A stretch of 34,483 nt of DNA from an uncultured Lachnospiraceae bacterium (GTDB taxonomy: Bacteria > Bacillota > Clostridia > Lachnospirales > Lachnospiraceae). The DNA is taken from contig CAJUHY010000026.1 in NCBI GenBank assembly GCA_910585895.1, positions 1-34,483 on the forward strand, read 5' to 3'. The notes below the pieces were generated by a model. That model was given only the letters and a program-made list of their open reading frames with translations. It was not told the origin of the DNA and made no database searches. The position numbers were made by a program, and so were the translations under genes. The first letter of the stretch is position 1; each line of letters begins with the position of its first letter. Shown piece after piece: positions 18,201 to 24,303 of this stretch.

Positions 18201-18643
18201 TGGTTCTCCTGCGCAATCAATACATCCAGCTGCCCTGGTGCAATCCGATACTGAGTCAGTTCCGAAATAATGGACTTCATCTCACTGATATATCCTGACT
18301 TTTTCATGCTGGCTTTCATAACCATGAAGTTCTCCTGCTGTTCTTCTGCCACACGGCGCAGTACCAGATTCTTCCCTGTCTCCTCTAAGATATTCAGATT
18401 GCCCATGCCCAATTCATCAAAAATCCGGTAGGCCAGGCGGTTGAAACTCACCACATCCACATTCATGATGCAATGCCTTTTCTGTCTGGTCACTAATTCC
18501 CGCTGGGTCTGCATGGTAAACTGTTCCGGCACCAGCACAAAAAAGGTGCGCTCCGGTTCTTTTTGTGACTGCCGCAAAATTCTTTTATACACATAATCAG
18601 ATTTGCCGCTTCCCGAACTGCCGAAAACTAACTGTAATGACAT
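15221..18643 (-). CDS. addB: ATP-dependent helicase/nuclease subunit B
   Basis: AddB is the Chi-recognising and nuclease partner of AddA. Its 1140 residues open with a Walker A GSSGSGKSDYV (K14). The C-terminal nuclease has VVDYKSGSQDF, followed by the iron-sulfur cysteines in GCDYCPYHGVCGFD (CxxCx5C). The fourth cysteine probably lies upstream in the ACACSHFLQYG segment. An Ala/Gly/Gln/Glu-rich linker interrupts the middle and is encoded by partly repeated DNA (a 13-base match at 17651 and 17693). AAGGAG stands before the ATG. It is the first gene of addB-addA-maf-kinase-regulator. A terminator of the preceding unit lies just upstream, so a promoter must lie close to the start, but I could not identify a clear one. 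Confidence 0.96.
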   Translation of the reverse strand: MSLQLVFGSSGSGKSDYVYKRILRQSQKEPERTFFVLVPEQFTMQTQRELVTRQKRHCIMNVDVVSFNRLAYRIFDELGMGNLNILEETGKNLVLRRVAEEQQENFMVMKASMKKSGYISEMKSIISELTQYRIAPGQLDVLIAQENQPPLFRYKIQDIQTMYQGFADYLQGRFITGEELLEVFSHVAHQSELLKDAVIVLDGFTGFTPVQYHLLQSLVEIAGEIMVTVTLDDREDPYCCRGVQELFYMSKKTVQTLTEIAAKKHVQISEPIWVKHGCKSRFAAAPSLLWLERNLFRPQPQAYQLPQAAKQSGAGEQAEAAGKPTAEAGEQQDIFLYSLSDPRQELDFIAREIRGLVRSGYRYKELAIVCGDVEMYGNYAREVFDTYEIPLFLDTRKDILFHPMTEFLRQSLLVLEQDFSYESLLGYLRSGLSGAETAEIDLLENYLLAMKIRGFRRWQQKWVRRGPVREQQELDIINELRERLVQQFAPLREIFKKKGTVLEVSKSLYELLDSLDVEGKLRDYEVYFQQEGETALAGEYAQIYRVVMDLLDKMVELLGEECIPVREYREILEAGMEAAAIGIIPPGYDRVVLGDIERSRLSDIKVLFFAGVNDGLIPKAVEHGGIISQTDRELFAANQMELAPTDRERSFIQKFYLYLNLTKPSERLYLTWFRVNQEGKESRKSYLVETIRKIFPQFLPVRVTERGGLEQIVTPRSSRRFFVEGLKRAKRGEISPEWLGLYHWYVGQEEWREQIRPFLEAAFYSYHQGNMKEEITRALYGNVLENSVTRLEQFSACACSHFLQYGLRLKDRNLGEFAPVDMGSMFHEVLERYSHAMERAGYHWFDVPDDVQERLIAQSVEEALGTGFDSMLLEEARTAYLVERMKRILRRTVETIAEQVKTSHFAPEGYEISFSFVENLEAVNFTLSDEEKMRLRGRIDRIDTHKTEEKVYVKVVDYKSGSQDFQLLSFYHGLQLQLVVYLNSAMEIMKRKYPDREIVPGGMYYYHLNDPVIDGDSGKTDEEIREEILQKLKLKGVAGEQEDESVSSRTRRAGQEEFAVLSRYVNHKIQQIGRKIFAGEISANPYRLGSDTGCDYCPYHGVCGFDQGIPGQQYRQLEEIKDDALIFRNMQEELEIGKEE

Positions 18644-18679
18644 AAATCTTCTCCTTGGAATTTCCTATAAGATAATAAA

Positions 18680-18698
18680 GGGCTGCCCAAGGCAGCCC
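18680..18698 (-). terminator. Intrinsic terminator of the ackA unit
   Basis: GGGCTGCC (18680-18687) pairs with GGCAGCCC (18691-18698) around a 3-base loop. On the minus strand it is followed by TTTATTAT. It lies eight bases past the stop of the small gene and before addB. Confidence 0.82.
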
Positions 18699-18706
18699 CA
18701 TTTATA

Positions 18707-18994
18707 TCACACTTCATGATAACGGTTATGGAATTTATCTTTCCCGCAGACATGGCGCTCATGGTCGTTCTCTGTAATAATATAATCTCCTTCGCGTAGG
18801 AAAATCATCCCCCGGCGGTTTTGGATGAAGGGACACACTACCACCCCATCCTCTCTTGATATTTTAATTAACTTCTCTGTCGCAATCCAGCCGTTGGTCA
18901 CAATAGACGTCCAAGGCATAAATCCGTCTTCCATTCCTTTGTCAAGTTCATATTGCGCCGCTTCCACCTCAATACTGCTTCTTATATACTTCAT
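18707..18994 (-). CDS. Small protein of unknown function downstream of ackA
   Basis: This encodes 95 residues from the ATG that lies ten bases after AAGGAG; a GTG two codons earlier (19000) is possible but sits only four bases from the site. It has no membrane segment. The N-terminus (MKYIRSSIEVEAAQYELDKG) and the C-terminal LREGDYIITENDHERHVCGKDKF loosely resemble small phage and host proteins that begin MKYRKKPxxxEA and end with a GDYII...C..D.F pattern. That resemblance is from memory. It follows ackA by 32 bases and is closed by a terminator, so it is co-transcribed with acetate kinase. Function unknown. Confidence 0.7.
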   Translation of the reverse strand: MKYIRSSIEVEAAQYELDKGMEDGFMPWTSIVTNGWIATEKLIKISREDGVVVCPFIQNRRGMIFLREGDYIITENDHERHVCGKDKFHNRYHEV

Positions 18995-19026
18995 ATTCAC
19001 CCATCTCCTTTCTCCTATGTGGCAAA

Positions 19027-20226
19027 CTATTTTGCTGCTGTGACTAGTGATACCGTTTCACGTGCAATAGCAAGCTCCTCATTGGTGGGCAGGCAGATAA
19101 CAGTCACCTTGGAGTCCGGCGTGGAGATAATCGTCTCCTCCCCATGTACCTCATTTGCCTTATCATCCAGCTTCACGCCCAGATAGCCCAGGTAATCACA
19201 GATACCCTTCCTCGTATTGGGTCCGTTCTCACCAACGCCTGCCGTAAAGCAGATAACATCCACGCCATTCATTGCCGCTGTATACGCGCCCACATATTTA
19301 GCTGCCCGGTAAATATATGTCCTCAGTGCACGGATTCCTGCAGGGTCGTTTTTCTCTGCCGCCGCTTCCAAATCACGGAAATCACTGGAAATATGGGACA
19401 AACCCTGTACGCCGGACTTTTTATTTAAGATATCCATAATCCCTTCCAAATCCGTGCTTTCCTTCTTTGCCAGATATTCCATGGCCCCTGGGTCGATATC
19501 ACCGGACCTTGTTCCCATAATCAGACCTTCCAAAGGCGTCAGCCCCATGGAAGTGTCAATAGATTTGCCATTCTTAACGGCACAGATGGAAGCGCCGTTT
19601 CCCAAATGGCAGACGATGGTCTTTAACTCCTCATAAGGTTTGCCCACTATCTCTGCTGCACGTTTGGAGACATAACTGTGGGAAGTACCGTGAAAACCGT
19701 ATCTTCTGACTTTATATTTCTCATAATAATCATAATCTATTCCATAGAGATACGCTTCTTCCGGCATTGTCTGATGGAACGCCGTATCAAATACGCCTAC
19801 CATGGGCACATGCGGCATCAATTCCTGACATGCCCGAATGCCGATGAGATTAGCCGGATTATGCAGAGGCGCCAAATCGTTGCACTCCTCAACCACTTTG
19901 AGTACTTCCTCATTCAAAATCGTGGAAGATGCAAATTTCTCCCCGCCATGGACAACCCTGTGTCCGACTGCCCCAATTTCCTCCAGACTCTTCAGCGCTC
20001 CTGTCCTGGGATTCACCAGAGCATCCAATACCATCTGGATTGCCTGTTTATGTGTGGGCATATCTGCATCGGTAATCTCCTTCTCACCGCCTGCCTTCTG
20101 GTATACCAGTCTGCCGTCCAGACCAATCCTCTCACACAACCCCTTTGCCAGCACCGCCTCCGTATCAGAATTGATTACCTGATATTTCAGGGAAGAACTT
20201 CCACAGTTGACTACTAATATATTCAT
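19027..20226 (-). CDS. ackA: Acetate kinase
   Basis: It makes ATP from acetyl phosphate and ADP, the substrate-level phosphorylation step of acetate fermentation. The 399 residues are full length, with the N-terminal NCGSSSLKYQ, the mid-protein GFHGTSHSYVSKRAAEI, the phosphate loop CHLGNGASICAVKNGKS, RSGDIDPG, and the C-terminal FTAGVGENGPNTRKGIC. AAGGAG is six bases before the ATG. Its usual partner pta (phosphotransacetylase) is not upstream. Instead the gene has its own promoter (20271-20299), behind which the inverted sigG remnant begins. A missing pta next door, together with the sigG break, suggests a rearrangement boundary here. Confidence 0.97.
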   Translation of the reverse strand: MNILVVNCGSSSLKYQVINSDTEAVLAKGLCERIGLDGRLVYQKAGGEKEITDADMPTHKQAIQMVLDALVNPRTGALKSLEEIGAVGHRVVHGGEKFASSTILNEEVLKVVEECNDLAPLHNPANLIGIRACQELMPHVPMVGVFDTAFHQTMPEEAYLYGIDYDYYEKYKVRRYGFHGTSHSYVSKRAAEIVGKPYEELKTIVCHLGNGASICAVKNGKSIDTSMGLTPLEGLIMGTRSGDIDPGAMEYLAKKESTDLEGIMDILNKKSGVQGLSHISSDFRDLEAAAEKNDPAGIRALRTYIYRAAKYVGAYTAAMNGVDVICFTAGVGENGPNTRKGICDYLGYLGVKLDDKANEVHGEETIISTPDSKVTVICLPTNEELAIARETVSLVTAAK

Positions 20227-20270
20227 CTTATTCTCCTTTCTCGTACATTACGAAACCTATTCTTTCTTCC

Positions 20271-20299
20271 ATTATAAACCAATCTATTTTCACATACAA
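20271..20299 (-). promoter_or_regulatory. ackA promoter
   Basis: TTGTAT (20294-20299) and a perfect TATAAT (20271-20276) on the minus strand are separated by 17 bases, about 45 bases upstream of the ATG. Confidence 0.72.
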
Positions 20300-20310
20300 G
20301 TCCTTTCTGT

Positions 20311-20319
20311 TTCGACAAA
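20311..20319 (-). promoter_or_regulatory. Spo0A-box match upstream of ackA
   Basis: TTTGTCGAA on the minus strand fits the Spo0A box (TTTGTCRAA) at every position. It lies 11 bases upstream of the ackA -35. About one chance match to this pattern every two windows of this size is expected, so it is suggestive only. Confidence 0.35.
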
Positions 20320-20333
20320 GAACATTCATTCCC

Positions 20334-20849
20334 ATGATAATAGGTGAAATAAGACGCTATCTGCGTGACAACAATTCCATCCGTGTCAGCCGCTCTCTGC
20401 GCGACACTGCTTACAAAGCAATCCACGCCAAAGAACTTCTGTCCAAGGAATTGAACAGAGAACCCACCATTGATGATATCGCTGAGAAAATTGAAATCCC
20501 CAAAGAAGATATTGTTTTTGCGCTGGATGCCATCCAGTGTCCAATCAGCCTGTACGACCCGGTCTACACAGACGGCGGCGACACGCTCTATGTGATGGAC
20601 CAAATCAGCGATAAGAAAAACAAAGAAGAGACCTGGGTAGAGGAACTCTCTTTAAGCGATGCCATGAAACGGTTAAACGAACGTGAAAACTACATCATCA
20701 AGCTCCGTTTCTTCGAGGGTAAAACCCAGATGGAAGTCGCCGAAGAAATTCACATCTCCCAGGCCCAAGTCAGCAGGCTGGAAAAGTCAGCCTTAAAAAA
20801 TATGAAAAATTATCTCTCTATTGGTCCCACTTGTCACAGAGGGAGTTAA
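20334..20849 (+). pseudogene. sigG: Truncated, inverted sigG (sporulation sigma-G) remnant
   Basis: The frame reads continuously from MIIGEIRRYLRDNN through SRSLRDTAYKAIHAKELL and FALDAIQCPISLYDPVY to the region-4 helix-turn-helix TQMEVAEEIHISQAQVSRLE, matching the last ~160 residues of SigG. Compared with full SigG (about 257 residues) the first ~97 are missing, including core-binding region 2.1-2.2 and most of the -10-binding region. The residues upstream in frame (RQRTFIP) do not continue the family, and no ribosome binding site precedes the ATG. The real homology ends at KNMKNYL. The final ten codons read antisense into the metallo-beta-lactamase gene, with a 32-base overlap. It lies on the opposite strand to sigE, where sigG normally follows directly. 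It is unlikely to make a working sigma factor. Confidence 0.85.
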
Positions 20850-22416
20850 TCTGGTCAGCAAACTTGCCGAGCTCCTTGTTGGGACGTCCCTCGCATTTGC
20901 GGATAACCGCAAGGAGACGCTCGCCAGCTGCCACAAGTCTTGTAAAGATATTGGAAACACCATGCTTCTCTTTCTTCTTCGCTACACGTTCCCGGCTGCC
21001 CCGCGCAATGCAGACATTTTCTGCCAAATCATAAATATCTCCGCTGTATGGTCCTATCGCCGGGATTTTAGTTTCCTTTTCTATCAATTCTGCAAATTCA
21101 TCACACACCGTATCCTGTCCATGGACTACAAACACACGCTTGGGTGTATTGCCAAACGCTCTCACCCATTCCAGAAGATGGGTCTGGTCCGCATGTCCGC
21201 TGATTCCCGGCAGTTTCATGATACGCGCCCGCACTTCAATCTCCTCACCGAACAGCTTCACCTGCTTATGACCGTCCAAAAGCTGATTGCCCAATGTACC
21301 CGGCACCTGATAGCCGACGAAGAGAATCGTGGAATCGGAACGCCATAAATTATGCTTGAGATGATGGCGAATCCTTCCCGCCTCACACATGCCTGATGCA
21401 GAAATTATCACAATCGGTTTCTCAATAAAGTTAATCATCCTTGACTCATCGCTGGTCACCGCAACCTTAAGTCCCGGAAAGGAAAGCGGATTCTTCCCTT
21501 TCTCCAGCATCTTCTGCGCCCGCTCATTAAAACATTCGTGTACATTCCTCTGAAAAATACTGGTCGCTTCCACCGCCAGCGGACTGTCGATATAGACCTC
21601 AAAATCCGCAAACTCCGGTAGCAGATTCTCTTTCTTAATCCTTCTGAGGAAAAACAGCATCTCCTGCGTCCTGCCCACGGAAAATGCCGGTATCACAACA
21701 TTGCCTCCACGAGAAAAAGTCTCCCTGCACACCTCGGCAAGCTCCGGCGCATAATCTGGCGGACGCTTATGGATACGGTCGCCATAAGTAGATTCCACAA
21801 TTACATAGTCTGCTTCTTTTATGTACTCCGGGTCACGTATCAACGGACGGTCGCCATTGCCGATATCGCCGGAAAATACCAGCTTCACCTGCTTATCCTC
21901 TTCCGTCCCCCACACCTCAATGCTCGAAGAGCCGAGCAGATGTCCCGCATCGATAAAGCGAATCGTTATCTCCGGGCACAACGTAACTTTTTCCCCATAT
22001 TCACAGGGGACAAAATACTTAAGCACCCCTTCCGCATCTTCCATGCTGTACATGGGCTCAACCAAAGGCTTCCCTGCACGGCGCGCTTTACGGTTCTTCC
22101 ATTCCGCCTCAAATTCCTGAATATGAGCAGAATCTTTCAGCATAATGTTACATAACTCCGCCGTCTGCCTTGTGGCATAAATCTGCCCCCGAAACCCTTT
22201 GCTGTACAAAAGCGGCAGTAATCCTGAATGGTCGATATGCGCATGTGTTACCAATACATAATCAATCTCTGCCGCATTTACCGGTATCTCCTGATTGACA
22301 TACAAATCTTTCCCCTGCTCCATACCGCAGTCAACCAGAAGATTTACCTTGCCCATCCGTAAGTAGTGACAACTTCCCGTAACCTCGTGGGCCGCCCCCA
22401 AAAATTCCAGTTTCAT
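20818..22416 (-). CDS. Beta-CASP metallo-beta-lactamase (RNA-processing type)
   Basis: This 532-residue protein is of the MBL-fold plus beta-CASP class, which in bacteria is linked to RNA cleavage. The metal motif is H58-A-H60-I-D62-H63 in VTHAHIDHSG. Later features are AGHLLGSSSIEV, FSGDIGNGDRPL, the beta-CASP DSPLAVEAT and ISASGMCEAGRIRHHL, and LPGISGHADQTHLLEW with the closing VVHGQ. I chose the ATG of MKLEFLGAAHEVTGSC because AAAGGAG lies nine bases upstream. A longer frame begins 24 codons earlier but runs through the promoter. It sits between sigE and the inverted sigG remnant, where sigG would be expected. The 3' end of the gene abuts the remnant at its stop codon. Confidence 0.9.
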   Translation of the reverse strand: MKLEFLGAAHEVTGSCHYLRMGKVNLLVDCGMEQGKDLYVNQEIPVNAAEIDYVLVTHAHIDHSGLLPLLYSKGFRGQIYATRQTAELCNIMLKDSAHIQEFEAEWKNRKARRAGKPLVEPMYSMEDAEGVLKYFVPCEYGEKVTLCPEITIRFIDAGHLLGSSSIEVWGTEEDKQVKLVFSGDIGNGDRPLIRDPEYIKEADYVIVESTYGDRIHKRPPDYAPELAEVCRETFSRGGNVVIPAFSVGRTQEMLFFLRRIKKENLLPEFADFEVYIDSPLAVEATSIFQRNVHECFNERAQKMLEKGKNPLSFPGLKVAVTSDESRMINFIEKPIVIISASGMCEAGRIRHHLKHNLWRSDSTILFVGYQVPGTLGNQLLDGHKQVKLFGEEIEVRARIMKLPGISGHADQTHLLEWVRAFGNTPKRVFVVHGQDTVCDEFAELIEKETKIPAIGPYSGDIYDLAENVCIARGSRERVAKKKEKHGVSNIFTRLVAAGERLLAVIRKCEGRPNKELGKFADQINSLCDKWDQ

Positions 22417-22447
22417 CCTACCATCTCCTTTGTAAGTATGTATTTTC

Positions 22448-22476
22448 ATTATACCAAACGGCCTACCCAGTGTAAA
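22448..22476 (-). promoter_or_regulatory. Promoter of the metallo-beta-lactamase gene
   Basis: TTTACA (22471-22476) and a perfect TATAAT (22448-22453) on the minus strand are separated by 17 bases, within the short gap after sigE. The gene is therefore probably expressed independently of the sporulation operon. Confidence 0.75.
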
Positions 22477-22501
22477 GCTGTATTCCAACAGACTTCAGCA
22501 A

Positions 22502-23242
22502 TCATTCAAATCTCACAATCTCTTTTTTCAAACGCTTCATAATCTTTTTCTCAAGCCGGGAAATATAGGACTGGGAGATTCCCAAAAGGTCTGCCACCTC
22601 TTTTTGCGTCATCTCCTCGCCATTTGGATTTTTCAACCCAAAACGCAGTTCCACAATTGTCCTCTCCCGGTCTGATAGTTTTTCCACTGCTCGCTGCAGA
22701 AGGCTTTTCTCTACCTCTGTCTCAATGTCGCGATAGATAATATCTTCATCTGTACCTAAAATATCAGACAAAAGAAGTTCATTTCCATCCCAGTCAACAT
22801 TCAGCGGCTCGTCAATTGACACTTCCATCCTGGTCTTGTTATTTCTGCGCAGATACATGAGTATTTCATTTTCAATGCAGCGTGAAGCGTACGTCGCAAG
22901 CTTGATATTCTTGGTTGGATTGAATGTATTAATCGCCTTAATCAACCCGATTGTGCCAATGGAAATCAAATCCTCCACACCAATTCCTGTATTGTCAAAT
23001 TTCTTGGCTATGTATACCACAAGGCGCAGGTTATGCTCTATCAAAATGCTCCTCGCTTTCTGCGAATCCTCTTCCGCCAGCATTTGGATATAGCGATTCT
23101 CCTCCCGCGCATCCAGCGGCGGCGGTAAGATTTCTGCGCCTCCGATATAGTGGATATCCCCTTTTTTCATCAATAACATATTGCGGATATTGGCAATCAG
23201 TTTTAATTGGAAATGCTGCGGAATTGCAATTTTTATGTACAT
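22502..23242 (-). CDS. sigE: Pro-sigma-E, mother-cell sporulation sigma factor
   Basis: Sigma-E directs early mother-cell gene expression after asymmetric division. The 246 residues from the chosen ATG include a ~33-residue pro-sequence ending near YIGGAEILPPPL, as in Bacillus pro-SigE. Region 2 follows (HNLRLVVYIAKKFDN, VEDLISIGTIGLIKAIN, ASRCIENEILMYLRRNNK). Region 4 has the helix-turn-helix TQKEVADLLGISQSYISRLE. AGGAGG overlaps the spoIIGA stop and lies six bases before this ATG, so an earlier ATG directly abutting it was rejected. Cleavage by SpoIIGA activates the factor. The expected downstream partner sigG is absent; a metallo-beta-lactamase gene follows instead. Confidence 0.96.
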   Translation of the reverse strand: MYIKIAIPQHFQLKLIANIRNMLLMKKGDIHYIGGAEILPPPLDAREENRYIQMLAEEDSQKARSILIEHNLRLVVYIAKKFDNTGIGVEDLISIGTIGLIKAINTFNPTKNIKLATYASRCIENEILMYLRRNNKTRMEVSIDEPLNVDWDGNELLLSDILGTDEDIIYRDIETEVEKSLLQRAVEKLSDRERTIVELRFGLKNPNGEEMTQKEVADLLGISQSYISRLEKKIMKRLKKEIVRFE

Positions 23243-23252
23243 ATTCATCCTC

Positions 23253-24038
23253 CTAATTTTCCATACTTCTTCCATTTAAAATTACATCATATCTTTCGTA
23301 CTGAAATAATTTCTCCCGCGCAAGCCCCAACACAGGCTTTTCCAGGTAGAGGGGCTGTTCCTCTTTTAATATGTACATTCCCTCAATGGTGACCGCCTCC
23401 AGCATTCCATTTTCCTCACCCAGAGAATGAAATGGAATCAAGCGCGTCATCAACTGCCCTTCCTCAATCTGTCCTTCCAAAATTTCTCTTCTTATAATAT
23501 GTACCGGCTTCCCCACCGTTGGATCTACGAGAAGGTTTCCCGTGTCAAAAAATCCTTTGACTGCAATATTGCCCGCTCTGGTCACCAGAAGAAGCTCACA
23601 GACCGTATCCTTCTGCCGCCGAATACTTCCCATGATTTTTTCTGCTGCCGCGAGAAACAGCGCTGCGCCTGCCAGATAAATCCAAAAGCCCTTGCCCGCT
23701 CCCCAGCCAGCGGCGCACCATTGCAGGAAGCCTCCCAGAAGAATCACAGACAAATAGGACAAAAACCATTGGCAAAAAAACAGCTTCCATTTTCTGCTGC
23801 GGTAACAAAGCCAGACCATCAGCGGATTTGCCAAAAAATGAACACCCAGCTGGTACCAGGTGTAATCACTCAGAAAAAAGAACAGACACATAGCGCCTGA
23901 CGTTCCGACAAAGCCAGCCAACAGGAGCCTCCATACGCGAACGCGCTGTTTCATAATCCTGCCGGCAATCCAAAGGGCAATGATATCCATACTGAAATTC
24001 GTCACAAACCAGATGTCCGCATACAATTCATACTTCAC
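23253..24038 (-). CDS. spoIIGA: Pro-sigma-E processing protease SpoIIGA
   Basis: This membrane aspartic protease cleaves pro-sigma-E at the sporulation septum. The 261 residues begin with about five membrane helices (residues 8-145). A cytoplasmic protease-like domain follows, with catalytic D165 in VKGFFDTGNLLVDP. The C-terminus is VILNGRSMEN. I chose a GTG start because AGGAGG lies six bases upstream; an ATG six codons earlier contains that site within its own frame. Eleven bases separate it from sigE. It is placed downstream of ftsZ as in other Clostridia, but with ~4 kb of accessory DNA between. Confidence 0.94.
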   Translation of the reverse strand: MKYELYADIWFVTNFSMDIIALWIAGRIMKQRVRVWRLLLAGFVGTSGAMCLFFFLSDYTWYQLGVHFLANPLMVWLCYRSRKWKLFFCQWFLSYLSVILLGGFLQWCAAGWGAGKGFWIYLAGAALFLAAAEKIMGSIRRQKDTVCELLLVTRAGNIAVKGFFDTGNLLVDPTVGKPVHIIRREILEGQIEEGQLMTRLIPFHSLGEENGMLEAVTIEGMYILKEEQPLYLEKPVLGLAREKLFQYERYDVILNGRSMEN

Positions 24039-24078
24039 GCCCATCCTCCTTGCCATTGCTGCTATTTCTGATAAAAAT

Positions 24079-24112
24079 AGTATATAAGGACAGAAACGAG
24101 TATTTTGTCAAA
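24079..24112 (-). promoter_or_regulatory. Candidate Spo0A-dependent spoIIGA promoter
   Basis: On the minus strand TTGACA (24106-24111) is followed 21 bases later by TATACT (24079-24084). This unusually long spacing recalls the Bacillus spoIIG promoter, which needs Spo0A. A plus-strand TTTGTCAAA (24104-24112) matches the Spo0A box fully and overlaps the -35. An 18-base alternative with TTATAT is also possible. Confidence 0.55.
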
Positions 24113-24226
24113 CCATTGTCCGTTTTCCAAAAAATCCTTCTACAGAATGCGACTTTAATACGGACAAGTGTTATTAGGATATATTCTACAAATCAATAAA
24201 AACTATTACCAATTGCAATAGTCATC

Positions 24227-24255
24227 TTGACGAATTCACTAAATTAAAGTATTAT
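24227..24255 (+). promoter_or_regulatory. Sigma-A promoter of the plus-strand chemoreceptor
   Basis: TTGACG (24227-24232) and TATTAT (24250-24255) have a 17-base spacer, about 48 bases before the ATG. It is divergent from the spoIIGA promoter. Confidence 0.68.
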
Positions 24256-24303
24256 GTGAATAGCTATTTTAACCAAAGAAAGTATTTATAGGGGGAATTT
24301 TTT

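Noticed and set aside
20223..20603. 126-codon minus-strand frame over the sigG remnant and ackA leader
   Set aside because: It is antisense to clear SigG coding sequence, covers the ackA promoter, and shows no protein-like pattern.
20334..20849. sigG fragment as part of a programmed inversion switch
   Set aside because: I found no inverted repeats at the two ends of the fragment, no recombinase gene in the window, and no N-terminal half to rejoin with. It stays a possibility for a genome-wide check but is not claimed.
22417..22488. 24-codon N-terminal extension of the metallo-beta-lactamase
   Set aside because: The extension would run through the -10 and the transcription start. The internal ATG has a strong ribosome binding site and matches the family start.
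24057..24226. Riboswitch in the divergent gap between spoIIGA and the chemoreceptor
   Set aside because: No conserved aptamer core or terminator stem could be seen; only promoters and the Spo0A box are supported.
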